NCBI RefSeq assembly: GCF_017809215.1
Contig: NZ_CP065424.1
Location: 3,690,001 to 3,754,000 of the forward strand
DNA from: Heyndrickxia oleronia
GTDB taxonomy: Bacteria; Bacillota; Bacilli; Bacillales; Bacillaceae_C
Direction: 5' to 3'
DNA length: 64,000 nucleotides
Position 1 is the stretch's first letter. Each line of letters starts with the position of its first letter. Of this stretch, positions 28,120-36,904 are shown piece after piece. The position numbers were made by a program, and so were the translations under genes. The notes under the pieces are model-generated. The model was not told the origin of the DNA and made no database searches. It saw only the letters and a program-made list of their open reading frames with translations.

Positions 28120-28697
28120 AATTCACTCTCCCGATGTGTTTTAAATAGCTATATTTTTAAGAATATCGAAATTTATCTGGCGCATTGTTAGAAGTCCAGT
28201 GCTGTCCAGTTCTATAACAAACGAAAAGCTCGCACTGGCTGGTTAATTTGACTTCCAAGATCAGTACGAGCATGCAGATATACGATTGCACTGCCGTATA
28301 CCAAATGGTACGTACGGTGGTGTAAGCGATCGGCTGCACAACTAAATGGCAGCCTCCTACTTCGTATAATTCCCAATACTTCTCTGCGATTAACTTGGAT
28401 CATAGTAGGTATCTGGTTTTCCAAAACCGGTAACTATTACTGAACCTACAAATATCCCTTTAGATAAATAAGGTAGACAAACTTTATAAAAATAAAAGAT
28501 TCCTTGTTATATATAATTATTTGTTTTTTACAACTTTATAAATTTTACGTAACAGCTAGAGCTAATAAAATTCATTCCCCTTAAAATAGTATCCGGATAC
28601 AATTAGATATCATCCTATTATTCTTGCTGTATATCTGTAGTTTATGTTATATATACATATAACTCAAATACATGTATCGTTATGAGGTGATAACAAA
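28120..28697. other. Intergenic region, mixed composition
   Basis: 28150-28440 keeps the higher G+C of the MFS gene and has open frames on the minus strand that match nothing I recognise. It may be flanking DNA acquired with that gene. 28440-28697 is AT-rich and should hold the LysR promoter. Confidence 0.4.
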
Positions 28698-29564
28698 ATG
28701 GTTATGACAACTAACAATTTAAAAATCTTTATTAAAGTTGCAGACAAAATGAGCATTACAGAGGCAGCAAATGATTTATATATATCACAACCTGCTGTTA
28801 GTAAAGCTATTAAAAACATCGAAAATGATCTTAATGTAAAGATATTTCATCGAGATAAAAAAACAGGACTTATACTAACAGATGTAGGAAAAGAAGTATT
28901 AGTTCTTGCGAGACAAATGATGAATATTGAAAATAAAATTTTTCAAATTTCAAATAGAGAAAATAACTTGTTTGGTGGAGGAGTAAAAATTGGTTCTTTT
29001 CCAGCTGCATCAACTATTTTCCTTTCAAAAGCAATTGCTTTATTTAAAAAGAAATATCCTTTAGTCAGTATCGACCTAATGGAAGGTTCACCAAATCAGA
29101 TAAACAAATGGGTTGAAGAACGAGTGGTTGACTTTGGAATTGTCTTGTCTCCTGTTGAAGGATATGAATATAAATTTCTTATTCAAGATAAGATGGTTGG
29201 GATATTACAGGATCAACATGAAGTGAAAAATAATATAGATTTAATTGCTCACCAGAATAACTTAATATTATGTAAAGCAGGTTACGAAAAAGTCGTATCA
29301 CAGATTTTTAAAGATAATAAAATTAACTTTGATAATAGCTTTATTGTACAAAACGCTGACACATTAATTAATATGGTGAAAAATGGCGTTGGAATTGGTG
29401 TTATGTCTGAGTTTATCTTAAGTTCAATTTCCCACGATTTTGTAAAGTGTAGTATTCACCCTCCAATAGATATGGAAATAGGCTTGATTGCTCATTCTTT
29501 TAAAGAATTAACTCCTGCAGCAGCGGCGTTTGTAAACGTTATAGAAAATAATAATATTAATTAA
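28698..29564 (+). CDS. LysR-type transcriptional regulator
   Basis: 288 aa. N-terminal winged HTH (about 5-65; ISQPAVSKAIKNIENDLNVKIF, shown in part by SQPAVSKAI) and a C-terminal periplasmic-binding-like effector domain (about 92-285; GGGVKIGSFPAASTIF). GAGGTGAT precedes ATG by 7 bases. The upstream MFS gene is divergent but over 500 bases away, so a regulatory link is uncertain. Confidence 0.88.
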   Translation: MVMTTNNLKIFIKVADKMSITEAANDLYISQPAVSKAIKNIENDLNVKIFHRDKKTGLILTDVGKEVLVLARQMMNIENKIFQISNRENNLFGGGVKIGSFPAASTIFLSKAIALFKKKYPLVSIDLMEGSPNQINKWVEERVVDFGIVLSPVEGYEYKFLIQDKMVGILQDQHEVKNNIDLIAHQNNLILCKAGYEKVVSQIFKDNKINFDNSFIVQNADTLINMVKNGVGIGVMSEFILSSISHDFVKCSIHPPIDMEIGLIAHSFKELTPAAAAFVNVIENNNIN

Positions 29565-29862
29565 CTCAACTTTCGCACCTAGAATATCAGCTAAAAACCT
29601 TGAGGGTGTATGAATTATTCAACATATTTATCGTATTGACAAGAAAGATGCGAAAAGTGCAGTCAGTTTATACATTAATATTTCCTCATTATAATGGACC
29701 CATAATATTATTAGTACCCGCTATATATTGTTTTACATTAATAGTACATATTTATTCCTAATCATCAGGAATAAATTGGAATTTTAAATATTGAAGTAGA
29801 TTACCTTAAAGCAAAATTTAGAGAAGAATATATAGAAGATATTAAATAAACAACTAATTTAA

Positions 29863-29896
29863 GCTGATTTTCCTTTTTAGGAAAATCAGCATTTTT
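29863..29896 (+). terminator. Rho-independent terminator
   Basis: Perfect 11-bp stem GCTGATTTTCC / GGAAAATCAGC with a 6-base loop, then ATTTTTG. It follows the remnant stop at 29849. Confidence 0.75.
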
Positions 29897-29919
29897 GTAT
29901 TTTGTGAAATAATTTACTT

Positions 29920-30022
29920 AAGCTAACTTGCCACTTTAGTCGAATAAGAAAAAGCCACCGAAAATGGCAGCTGGTTCTTAAACTATTGCACCCATTACCC
30001 TTAAGTATACTTCTTCACAATT
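29920..30022 (+). repeat. Array repeat, copy 13 (complete)
   Basis: AGCTAACTTGCCACTTTAGT with CGAATAAGAAAAAG, hairpin GCCACcgaaaaTGGC, core TTGCACCCATTACCCTTAAG and tail TACTTCTTCACAATTTTG. Confidence 0.75.
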
Positions 30023-30035
30023 TTGTTATTTCTAA

Positions 30036-30486
30036 TTATGAAAAAGACATTGAATATTGTTTAATAAGATTTTTTATAAGAGGATTTAGTCCTTCTGGTA
30101 ACTCATTTGCTTTAAAGAACTTTGCTTCAGTAGTTTCTTGACCGTCTGCTTTAAGAACTCCACCTTTGATTTCCTTTGAGATATATGCGATTGTAACAGG
30201 ATAGAATTCATCACCGTTTGGTAATTTAACAAAATGCTGTTTTCCTGAAAATACGCCTAGCAAATCCAGTTGACCAATTTCAATTCCTGTTTCCTCTAAG
30301 ACTTCTCTTCTCCCTGCTTCTTCAGTAGATTCTCCTAATTCAATAAATCCACCAGGAACTCCCCAAAGTCCGTCAATTCGTTTTTGTAATAAAAATTCTC
30401 CTTTCGTTTATTACAGCTACCGCAACTCCAACTAATATTAAAGGTTGATTTCCAACAACCTTGCGTAAATCTTCAATATATCCCAT
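30036..30486 (-). pseudogene. NUDIX hydrolase, frameshifted
   Basis: Opens MGYIEDLRKVVGNQPLILVG with AGGAGGAG upstream. At 30402-30404 a short T run (A in the gene) lost 2 or gained 1 base, which breaks the frame just before LLQKRIDGLWG. Downstream the NUDIX box is intact (GGFIELGESTEEAG, REVLEETGIEIG), and the gene ends QYSMSFS. Intact length is about 150 aa. Nucleotide-diphosphate hydrolase family; substrate unknown. Confidence 0.8.
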
Positions 30487-30557
30487 AGTCTCCTCCTGAA
30501 AAACACTTTATTTTTTCTAAGAAACATATTTCGACAACCGCAAATATATCCCTCCTT

Positions 30558-30660
30558 CTTTCACTAAACTGCCCCGTAAGTCGAATAAGAAAAAGACTAT
30601 ATTTTAACAGCCAGATTTTTAGGAAAGCCCCCCATTAATGTAAGTACATTTCTTCACAAA
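30558..30660 (+). repeat. Array repeat, copy 14 (complete)
   Basis: CACTAAACTGCCCCGTAAGT, CGAATAAGAAAAAG, then core GCCCCCCATTAATGTAAGTAC and tail ATTTCTTCACAAAC. Confidence 0.75.
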
Positions 30661-30849
30661 CTTTAATTCAACAATAAATAAAGATGGCAAAAACAATATT
30701 GTTATTCTATATATAAAATAAAATATTAGTAAGGTTCATTTTTCATACAGTTCTTCCTCTCTTCACTTGCATCTCTTAGCCTCTACTTTCCACAGTCACC
30801 AACCAACGGAAAGTTCTAAAGATGTCGTCCTTTAAGTCCAAATTAGATG

Positions 30850-30878
30850 TTGACAGCTTAAAAAAAATGTATTAATGT
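30850..30878 (+). promoter_or_regulatory. Sigma-A promoter of the T-box/GluRS gene
   Basis: A perfect -35 TTGACA (30850-30855), 17-base spacer, and -10 TAATGT (30873-30878). Transcription would start near 30885, just before the T-box. Confidence 0.7.
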
Positions 30879-30910
30879 ATCACTAAATATATCCACATAT
30901 TGTAAAATGC

Positions 30911-31163
30911 AGTGAAGAGGAAGAGTAATTAATCACTCGAATCATAGAGAGCCCATGCTGGTGAGATTGGGCATTCGAGCTTAATGAAAGAAGCCTTGGA
31001 GCAGTTGACTGAAAAATCGGAGTAAGTCAACCGGGAAATCCCGTTAAGGAAATGTGCAGTAAAGTAATTATGAGCTGCATAATGAGCGGGTTTTAACCAA
31101 TTTAGGTGGTAACGCGGAAGTATGCCTTTCGTCCTTAGCAGGATGAAGGGCTTTTTATTTTGT
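30911..31163 (+). promoter_or_regulatory. T-box riboswitch (tRNA-Glu type, inferred)
   Basis: All landmarks are present. Stem I has an AGAGAG element and apical GCTGGTGAGA loop (30946-30970). The conserved T-box GGTGGTAACGCGG is at 31105-31117, with TGGT for pairing to the tRNA acceptor end. A terminator GTCCTTAGCAGGAT with a T-run ends near 31163. Two GAA triplets (30986-30988, 30990-30992) lie at the expected specifier position ahead of CCTTGGAGC, so charging of tRNA-Glu is the likely signal. This agrees with the downstream GluRS-like gene. The specifier assignment is inference. Confidence 0.88.
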
Positions 31164-31170
31164 CTCTTTT

Positions 31171-31322
31171 CTCAAACATTGTTGCAATTTAAGTAAAGTT
31201 TTAACGAATAACTATCGACTGAACACGACTACACCTTTCATTTTACTGAGAAAAGTGCTGTAAACTCGATAAGAATCGCTGAATCCTTTATTGGGTGTAA
31301 AAGCCTGCAGTTGGGCTTTTAC
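31171..31322 (+). repeat. Long intergenic repeat (~150 bp), copy A
   Basis: Aligns with 61786-61930 over its whole length. Shared blocks include AAACATNGTTGC near the start, AAAGTTTTA, and a conserved 3' end with CTTTATTGGGTGTAAAAGCC and GCAGTTGGGCTTTTAC. The end forms a GTAAAAGCC/GGGCTTTTAC hairpin. It sits between the T-box and gltX. Confidence 0.75.
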
Positions 31323-31379
31323 AAAAGCAACAAACTATACGAATACAACCTTTATTTTTAATCTATAGGGGGATATGAC

Positions 31380-33044
31380 ATGTCAAATGAATGCATGGCA
31401 GAACTATTATTTCCAGATGTTAAACAGTTACCGGCTGATATATATTCACTATATCCGCCAAGAAATTTGTCTTCATATGCTATGGTGACACGTTTTGCAC
31501 CGAGTCCAACGGGTTCGTTGAATATTGGTGGGCTATACGCAACTTTAGTATCGGAAAGATTAGCCCATCAAAGTAATGGAGTCTTTTTCTTGCGTATTGA
31601 AGACACAGATAAAAAACGTGAAATTAAAGGTAGCATCGAAAACATCATTAATTCATTGTTATACTTCGGGATTCGTTTCGATGAAGGACCTACCTTTTCA
31701 GGTGACGATATGGGGGATTACGGACCCTATAAACAAAGCTCACGGATACAAATCTATAAGGTATTTATTAAGCATTTAGTCAGAAATGGTTTAGCATATC
31801 CTTGCTTCTGTGATACGGATGATTTACAAAAAATAAGAATAAGTCAACAAGACTTAAAAATCACAACAGGTTATTATGGTCAATGGGCGAAACATCGGGA
31901 TATATCATTTCAACAAGCACAGGAAGAGATTTTAAATGGTCAACCATTTGTTATTAGACTTAAATCTTCGGGTTCATCAGATAGAAGAATAACGTACCAT
32001 GATTTAGTAAAAGGCGAGATTGAGTTTCCTGAAAATGACCAAGATATCGTAATTATGAAAACGGATGGTTTACCAACATATCACTTTGCGCATGCCATAG
32101 ATGATCATCTGATGGGCACAACCCATGTTATTAGGGGCGATGAATGGCTTTCTTCAGTGCCGATCCATATTCAGTTGTTTGAAACCTTGGGTTTTAGATT
32201 ACCCCAATACGGTCATATTGCTCCAATCATGAAGCAAGTTGGAGCTTCTAAGCGGAAATTTAGTAAACGAAAGGATCTTGATGGTACCGCTGAGTATTAC
32301 AGAGAACAAGGGTATCCAGGAATGGCAATAAGTGAATACTTCATGAATCTCATCAATTCTGACTTTGAAGAATGGAAGATGACAAACCCTAATAAAACAT
32401 TTAGAGACTTTTTTATCTATCCTTGTAAAATGAATGCCAGTGGTGCTTTATTAGATATGAATAAACTAAGTGATGTCAGCAGGGATGTTATCTCTAGGCT
32501 CACTGGTAAACAAGTATTTGATTATTTATATGATTGGTCAGAAGAATTTGATTCTGAGTTCCATACTTTAATAGACAAATATCAGGAATACACAGTAGAC
32601 ATTCTAAATATAGGTCGAACAATTGAGAAACCAAGAAAGGATTATTCAAAGTGGTCAGATGTAAAGCCAATGATTGATTTCTTTTATGATGAATTGTTTG
32701 AAAAGGATGTCTTGAGTGGTTATAAGTTACCAACAAATGTAAGTTTTGATATTGCGAAAGAAATAGTACTAGGTTTCAGCAAAACTTATAGTTTTACTAA
32801 TGAAAAGGATACTTGGTTCCATAATATTAAAGTACTTGCAGATGAGCTCGGATTTGCAAAGGATATGAAAGAATATAAGGCCAATCCTAACAATTACAAA
32901 GGACATGTTGGTGATGTAGCGATGGTAATTAGGGTCGCTCTAACTAACAGAACTAATACACCTGATTTGTTTGATATTATGAAAGTAATGGGCGAAAAGA
33001 GGGTTCTTTCAAGATTGCGTACATCTTTCGGACATTCTATTTAA
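31380..33044 (+). CDS. gltX: Glutamyl-tRNA synthetase paralogue (T-box controlled)
   Basis: 554 aa, class Ib synthetase. The HIGH-type motif is APSPTGSLNIGG (residues 43-54), the zinc-region CFCD is near 142, and the KMSKS-type loop is KRKFSKRKD near 305. A helical anticodon-binding domain fills 400-554. It is longer and more divergent than the usual bacterial GltX (about 485 aa) and lies outside the usual gltX-cysE-cysS context, so it is probably a second copy. It would charge tRNA-Glu, perhaps also tRNA-Gln. GGGGGATATGAC precedes ATG. Control by the upstream T-box is near certain. Confidence 0.85.
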   Translation: MSNECMAELLFPDVKQLPADIYSLYPPRNLSSYAMVTRFAPSPTGSLNIGGLYATLVSERLAHQSNGVFFLRIEDTDKKREIKGSIENIINSLLYFGIRFDEGPTFSGDDMGDYGPYKQSSRIQIYKVFIKHLVRNGLAYPCFCDTDDLQKIRISQQDLKITTGYYGQWAKHRDISFQQAQEEILNGQPFVIRLKSSGSSDRRITYHDLVKGEIEFPENDQDIVIMKTDGLPTYHFAHAIDDHLMGTTHVIRGDEWLSSVPIHIQLFETLGFRLPQYGHIAPIMKQVGASKRKFSKRKDLDGTAEYYREQGYPGMAISEYFMNLINSDFEEWKMTNPNKTFRDFFIYPCKMNASGALLDMNKLSDVSRDVISRLTGKQVFDYLYDWSEEFDSEFHTLIDKYQEYTVDILNIGRTIEKPRKDYSKWSDVKPMIDFFYDELFEKDVLSGYKLPTNVSFDIAKEIVLGFSKTYSFTNEKDTWFHNIKVLADELGFAKDMKEYKANPNNYKGHVGDVAMVIRVALTNRTNTPDLFDIMKVMGEKRVLSRLRTSFGHSI

Positions 33045-33066
33045 TCAACTTAAAATCATATAAAAA

Positions 33067-33095
33067 AATGACCGGACTTCTCTTTTCCGGTCATT
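33067..33095 (+). terminator. Terminator after gltX
   Basis: Stem AATGACCGGA / TCCGGTCATT with a 9-base loop and flanking A and T tracts, 23 bases after the stop. Confidence 0.75.
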
Positions 33096-33240
33096 TAGCT
33101 ATATTTACATAGCAACATCTTTTATATTATCCACTATCTTCACCTTAAAGTTTATACTATTTGTGTTACGGTCACTGGTTTTGGTGCATAAATGAATGAT
33201 TACCTATATGCCTCGTGTGCTGAACAAAAGTTAAAAACCA

Positions 33241-33280
33241 ATCTTCAACAAACCTGGCCCCTATAATTCAAGTGATAATC
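33241..33280 (+). repeat. Array repeat, copy 15
   Basis: TTCAACAAACCTGGCCCCTA followed by TAATTCAAGTGATAA: diverged core. Confidence 0.5.
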
Positions 33281-33344
33281 TTTACAAATTTTTGTGTAGG
33301 AAAAAGACGCTTTCTTTACTCAAGCTTCTGGATATTTGTTTTTA

Positions 33345-33914
33345 TTAAGGGTCGAGACGTTGAAAGCTTACATTTCTTTCCGAGATATCCTTTCTTTCTA
33401 CTATTGATTTTGTTATTTTCTCATCTAGATTTTTAATTGCCAACATCGAATTATCCTGAATAATGCCTGTATCTACAAAACCAAATGAAGCGTATAATGT
33501 TTTAGCTTTGACATTACTTGTTCGATAAAAGAGGCTTACATATTCTGCTTCCCCATATGGCATAGTTTCAATATCCATCAACATTTTTTCAAAGGCAAGT
33601 TTGCCATATCCTTTCCCCTGATAACTCTTATCAATCATAATATGCCATATAAAATAGCTCTTCTTACCGTAAAAAACTTCATTTTCAAATGATTCATGGT
33701 CCAACGTATCATAAATGTACATCAAAAATCCAACCGCAACTCCATCGACATAAACAGCAATAGGATTCGCTGGTATCCCGTCTGCGTTCAACATATGAGC
33801 GTCTGCAAAGCTTCTGAGGTTAGTAGTTTCTATGTAGTCCTCCTGGTTTTCTTCAACTTTAAGTGCTATTATTTCATCTATGTTATCCCCCGTTATTTTT
33901 CGTAATTCAATCAT
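33345..33914 (-). CDS. GNAT acetyltransferase (PaiA/BltD-like)
   Basis: 189 aa. Motif A is WHIMIDKSYQGKGYGKLAFE (Q/RxxGxG/A), with KAKTLYASFGFVDTG as motif B. The opening IELRKITGDN and the VGFLMY strand resemble the spermidine/diamine acetyltransferases PaiA and BltD, so a polyamine substrate is possible. The start at 33914 has TAGGAGAGG upstream; an earlier ATG does not. The C-terminal about 25 residues are extra to the domain. Confidence 0.8.
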   Translation of the reverse strand: MIELRKITGDNIDEIIALKVEENQEDYIETTNLRSFADAHMLNADGIPANPIAVYVDGVAVGFLMYIYDTLDHESFENEVFYGKKSYFIWHIMIDKSYQGKGYGKLAFEKMLMDIETMPYGEAEYVSLFYRTSNVKAKTLYASFGFVDTGIIQDNSMLAIKNLDEKITKSIVERKDISERNVSFQRLDP

Positions 33915-34067
33915 TTTTTTATATCCTCTCCTAAGACAGGCCACTTCCACACATGGCCAAAAACATTCCAAACATCATTTCCATAATTCGCAATATAGGG
34001 TACATAAAATATACACCAATGCTAACTCTTTTTATCCATTAGGATAGAAAAAGGATGTCTATGATCG

Positions 34068-34274
34068 TCATATTCGTTTACGAACAAAATAAAACCAGAT
34101 TAGTTGTATGATAAGAATAAACACAAATGCAACACCTAAAATTATAAATGTAATAATTCTTATTTCAGGAGTTTGAACAACCCCGGCTCCATCTACATGT
34201 CTTGTTCCGATAATGATAGCAAGTATCGAGAAAATTACTAACCAAAAAACATTTGCAACCCACCAGAGCTTCAT
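34068..34274 (-). CDS. DUF3923-like small membrane protein
   Basis: 68 aa with two spans (VANVFWLVIFSILAIIIG; IITFIILGVAFVFILIIQ) and the connecting motif VDGAGVVQTPEIRI, which I associate with DUF3923. AGGAGGAG precedes ATG. Function unknown. Confidence 0.7.
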   Translation of the reverse strand: MKLWWVANVFWLVIFSILAIIIGTRHVDGAGVVQTPEIRIITFIILGVAFVFILIIQLIWFYFVRKRI

Positions 34275-34360
34275 CCGTTTCTCCTCCTTCCGCCATATCC
34301 AAATAATATATATAGTAATACGGAAAAATGAGATATTAGTTCCATAATTTGTTTATAACT

Positions 34361-34396
34361 TATTAAACAAACCTGTCCCCCTTAGTTTAAGAAGGA
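34361..34396 (+). repeat. Array repeat, copy 16
   Basis: TTAAACAAACCTGTCCCCCT, then TAGTTTAAGAAGG. Confidence 0.6.
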
Positions 34397-34873
34397 TTAT
34401 TTCATTTCCTTAATATCTATTCCATTTGCTGGCTTGTCAGTAAATGCAAACCATACCTTTTTTTGAGGACTTACTTGTACTAGCTTTGCAATTTCATCTT
34501 GAACAACAACTTCTTTAGTATTTTCATCACTATTAACAACTGCAGTAATATAAAATGGTAAACCCATTTCGGCTGTTGCTATATAGCCACCATCTTGAAT
34601 GTCAATAGAACCTGAACCTGTTACCCATTTCCATTCATTATCTTGTTTGTTTTCTATAAATCCTAAATTTAATGTTTGCTCTTCTTCATAGAAGACAATT
34701 ATTATATTGTCCTTAATTTCAAAGTGCCAAATAGAATTAAAAGGGATTTCGTTCTCATTCATAATATCTTTGAACTTCGCTTCTAACGATTGTGTTTCAT
34801 TTGAAGAACATCCCCAAACACTTATGCTTAACAATAAAAACATCGTGAAAATAGATAGTAGTTTCCTATTCAT
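34397..34873 (-). CDS. Putative lipoprotein
   Basis: 158 aa. Signal sequence with lipobox SVWGC (Cys22), then a soluble domain with alternating beta-strand character (WHFEIKDNIIIVFYEEEQ, WKWVTGSGSIDIQDGG). No domain name is recognised. GGGGAGAG precedes ATG. It would be membrane-anchored outside the cell. Confidence 0.7.
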   Translation of the reverse strand: MNRKLLSIFTMFLLLSISVWGCSSNETQSLEAKFKDIMNENEIPFNSIWHFEIKDNIIIVFYEEEQTLNLGFIENKQDNEWKWVTGSGSIDIQDGGYIATAEMGLPFYITAVVNSDENTKEVVVQDEIAKLVQVSPQKKVWFAFTDKPANGIDIKEMK

Positions 34874-34888
34874 AAACTCTCTCCCCTC

Positions 34889-34955
34889 TCTTCAATTCTT
34901 CTGCCCTTATAGCACGAAAAGAAAAAGCGATTCTTTATAGAGAATCGCATCCTCA
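34889..34955 (+). repeat. Array repeat, copy 17
   Basis: TTCAATTCTTCTGCCCTTAT core and a perfect hairpin GCGATTCTttatAGAGAATCGC. Confidence 0.65.
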
Positions 34956-34984
34956 ACTAAATATAACACTATATAACTTAAGCA

Positions 34985-35197
34985 TTAGACAGTTTTATCA
35001 TTCTCTACTTTTTCATCGTATTGGATAATGTGCTTAGTGTCTTCTGTTGGACTATCATGTTTCACATCGATTTTGTTTCCCATTGTTATGTCATCATATG
35101 GTGTATATCTATTTGACGATGATGAGTTCTTCTTATAGATTCGATAAACTACGTATCCAATTACCAAAATAACGAATAAAGTATAGACATAAGCCAT
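34985..35197 (-). CDS. Small membrane-anchored protein (70 aa)
   Basis: One N-terminal span (YTLFVILVIGYVVYRIY) and an acidic, hydrophilic tail. AAGGGGATGG precedes ATG. Unrecognised. Confidence 0.6.
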   Translation of the reverse strand: MAYVYTLFVILVIGYVVYRIYKKNSSSSNRYTPYDDITMGNKIDVKHDSPTEDTKHIIQYDEKVENDKTV

Positions 35198-35261
35198 TAA
35201 ACCATCCCCTTATAAACTTAACTTAATTACTTATGTATTCTTATAATTTCTATAAAATTCC

Positions 35262-35336
35262 TTCTTTCACTAACTGCCCCTTTAGTTGAATAGAAAGTGC
35301 TTTACCACTTATTGTAGTAAAGCACCCGTAGAGCAG
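35262..35336 (+). repeat. Array repeat, copy 18
   Basis: CACTAACTGCCCCTTTAGTT and GAATAGAA, then hairpin GTGCTTTAC..GTAAAGCAC and CCCGTAGAG. Confidence 0.7.
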
Positions 35337-35486
35337 TATTATATTATCAGTTGTTTAACATGCAAAATAAAAAAAGGTGAATTTGAATTTGCTCAATTTC
35401 ACCTTTTTCACTATTTGAAGAGTAATGTCCCATTATCAATATAAGTCTATGTTTAATTTTATACGTATACGAACTTGCCAAATTCA

Positions 35487-35918
35487 CTACTGAAAATTTA
35501 TTTTTATTTTTTCATCTTCTTGCTCATCACCATGAATGATTATCTCCACATGTTCATCACCATCCCATTGAACGGTGAAATTATCCGGATAAAGAGTTGC
35601 ACCTCTATTTTGTATAGTATACTCTTTATATTTATCTAAATTCCCTACTTTTCCATAATAGATTCTAACTGGGGCATTAAATGTAAATAGGTTAGAACCA
35701 CGAACCTGTATATGAATTTGATTAATATGGTTGGGTGAATCTTCTAAAACAATGCTATCTAGTTGTTTAAATAATGAATAATTTACTTTCTTCATTCCAT
35801 AGAATAAAAGAGAACAAATAGCAATCACAAAGATAATAACAAAAATAATCATAGTTTTTTTTACCCGCTTGACCATTTTATTAATCCTTTCCTGCTCTTT
35901 TTCTTCTTCTTGAGTCAC
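35487..35918 (-). CDS. Membrane-anchored protein, possibly DUF5412-like
   Basis: 143 aa from a GTG start preceded by GGTGGTGATC. A basic N-terminus (KMVKRVKK) and one span (about 22-40) are followed by an extracytoplasmic beta-rich domain with RIYYGKVGN and VQWDGDEHVEIIIHG. The layout recalls DUF5412 proteins, but the match is weak by eye. Confidence 0.6.
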   Translation of the reverse strand: MTQEEEKEQERINKMVKRVKKTMIIFVIIFVIAICSLLFYGMKKVNYSLFKQLDSIVLEDSPNHINQIHIQVRGSNLFTFNAPVRIYYGKVGNLDKYKEYTIQNRGATLYPDNFTVQWDGDEHVEIIIHGDEQEDEKIKINFQ

Positions 35919-35955
35919 AATGATCACCACCAAGAATAATACCATATACTTACTA

Positions 35956-36029
35956 GCCTAATAAGCCTTAACAATTTGGTCCTTAACATAAAGAAAGAGC
36001 ACAGAATTGCGCCCGATTGTTGAATAACG
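35956..36029 (+). repeat. Array repeat, copy 19
   Basis: CCTAATAAGCCTTAACAATT, GGTCCTTAACATAAAGAAAG, then core TTGCGCCCGATTGTTGAATAA. Confidence 0.6.
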
Positions 36030-36099
36030 ATCTGCTTCAATTAGCTAGTTTAATGGAATAACTAAAATATGATATAAACCTTATAACCAATAAATTTCT

Positions 36100-36219
36100 A
36101 TTAAACTAAAAGCTCCCTATAGTTTAAGTTTTTTTCTTCACAACAAACAGTTCTTTTTACGGGAGTTGCACCACTTTCCTCAATAAGAAAAGAGCTTTCC
36201 AGTATTTAAGAAAGCTCCA
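36100..36219 (+). repeat. Array repeat, copy 20
   Basis: AAACTAAAAGCTCCCTATAG, TTTAAG and tail TTCTTCACAAC, then a second core TTGCACCACTTTCCTCAATAAG with hairpin GAGCTTTC..GAAAGCTC. The two core variants occur here in reverse order. Confidence 0.65.
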
Positions 36220-36226
36220 GTTTATT

Positions 36227-36649
36227 CTACTTAATTCTTTGAGCAATGGGGTGATCAACATTTAGTTGCAACAAATCCCACAAATTCCCATATAAATCCT
36301 TAAACACTGCAACTATTCCATATGATTGCTCTTTTGGTTCTCTCTCAAATTCAATTCCTTTTGATTTCATATCGTTATAATCTCGCCAAAAATCATCAGT
36401 ATTTAAAAAAAGAAAAACTCTACCGCCCGACTGATTACCAATAAAGGCTTCCTGCTCAGGTTTAGATGCTTTAGCTAATAAAATTGTGGTTCCTACTGAA
36501 CCAGGAGGAGACACCACTACCCAGCGTTTGTTTTGTTCTGGTTGATAAATATCTTCGACTAATTCAAAATTTAGCTTTTTTGTATAAAACTCTATTGCTT
36601 CATCATAGTCTCTTACTACTAATGCGATATGAACTATTGATTGAATCAT
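36227..36649 (-). CDS. VOC-family (glyoxalase-fold) protein
   Basis: 140 aa. Opens MIQSIVHIALVVRDYDEAIE, with a metal-ligand-type His at residue 7 and a Glu in the C-terminal beta module (FEREPKEQSYGIVAVFKDLY). Closest in style to the EhpR/YkcA-like VOC proteins. Substrate unknown; fosfomycin or bleomycin-type resistance cannot be excluded. AGGAG lies 8 bases before this ATG; another ATG is one codon earlier. Confidence 0.8.
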   Translation of the reverse strand: MIQSIVHIALVVRDYDEAIEFYTKKLNFELVEDIYQPEQNKRWVVVSPPGSVGTTILLAKASKPEQEAFIGNQSGGRVFLFLNTDDFWRDYNDMKSKGIEFEREPKEQSYGIVAVFKDLYGNLWDLLQLNVDHPIAQRIK

Positions 36650-36715
36650 CATTGTCTCTCCTATTGTTATAGAATGATAGTCATTTACAAGATTCACTTG
36701 AGATTAACATGTTAT

Positions 36716-36862
36716 ACAACAATCTGGCCCGATTGCGGAAAAAAGCTAATAACAATTGTTCAATTAAGCTACCCCGTTAGTTGAGTAAGAAAAAAGAGCT
36801 GTGACCATCACTTGATCTTCAACTCGTGCCACCTTTTGTTTAAGTACAATATTTCACAAACT
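36716..36862 (+). repeat. Array repeat, copy 21 (two units)
   Basis: TCTGGCCCGATTGCGGAAAA unit, then TCAATTAAGCTACCCCGTTA with GTTGAGTAAGAAAAAAGAGC, and a last core TGCCACCTTTTGTTTAAGTAC with tail TATTTCACAAACTC. Confidence 0.75.
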
Positions 36863-36904
36863 CTATAAAACAAACAATATTAATATACCAATATTAGTCA
36901 GGAA

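Larger units (their letters stand above)
29565..30035. other. Intergenic region with gene remnant
   Basis: A short plus-strand C-terminus (IEVDYLKAKFREEYIEDIK then stop at 29849) precedes a good terminator, so a former gene probably ended here. The rest is the repeat at 29920-30022. Confidence 0.45.

Noticed and set aside
28157..28424. Two overlapping minus-strand frames of 60-70 codons
   Set aside because: No ribosome sites, no recognisable domain, and frames overlapping one another. Treated as non-coding or remnant DNA.
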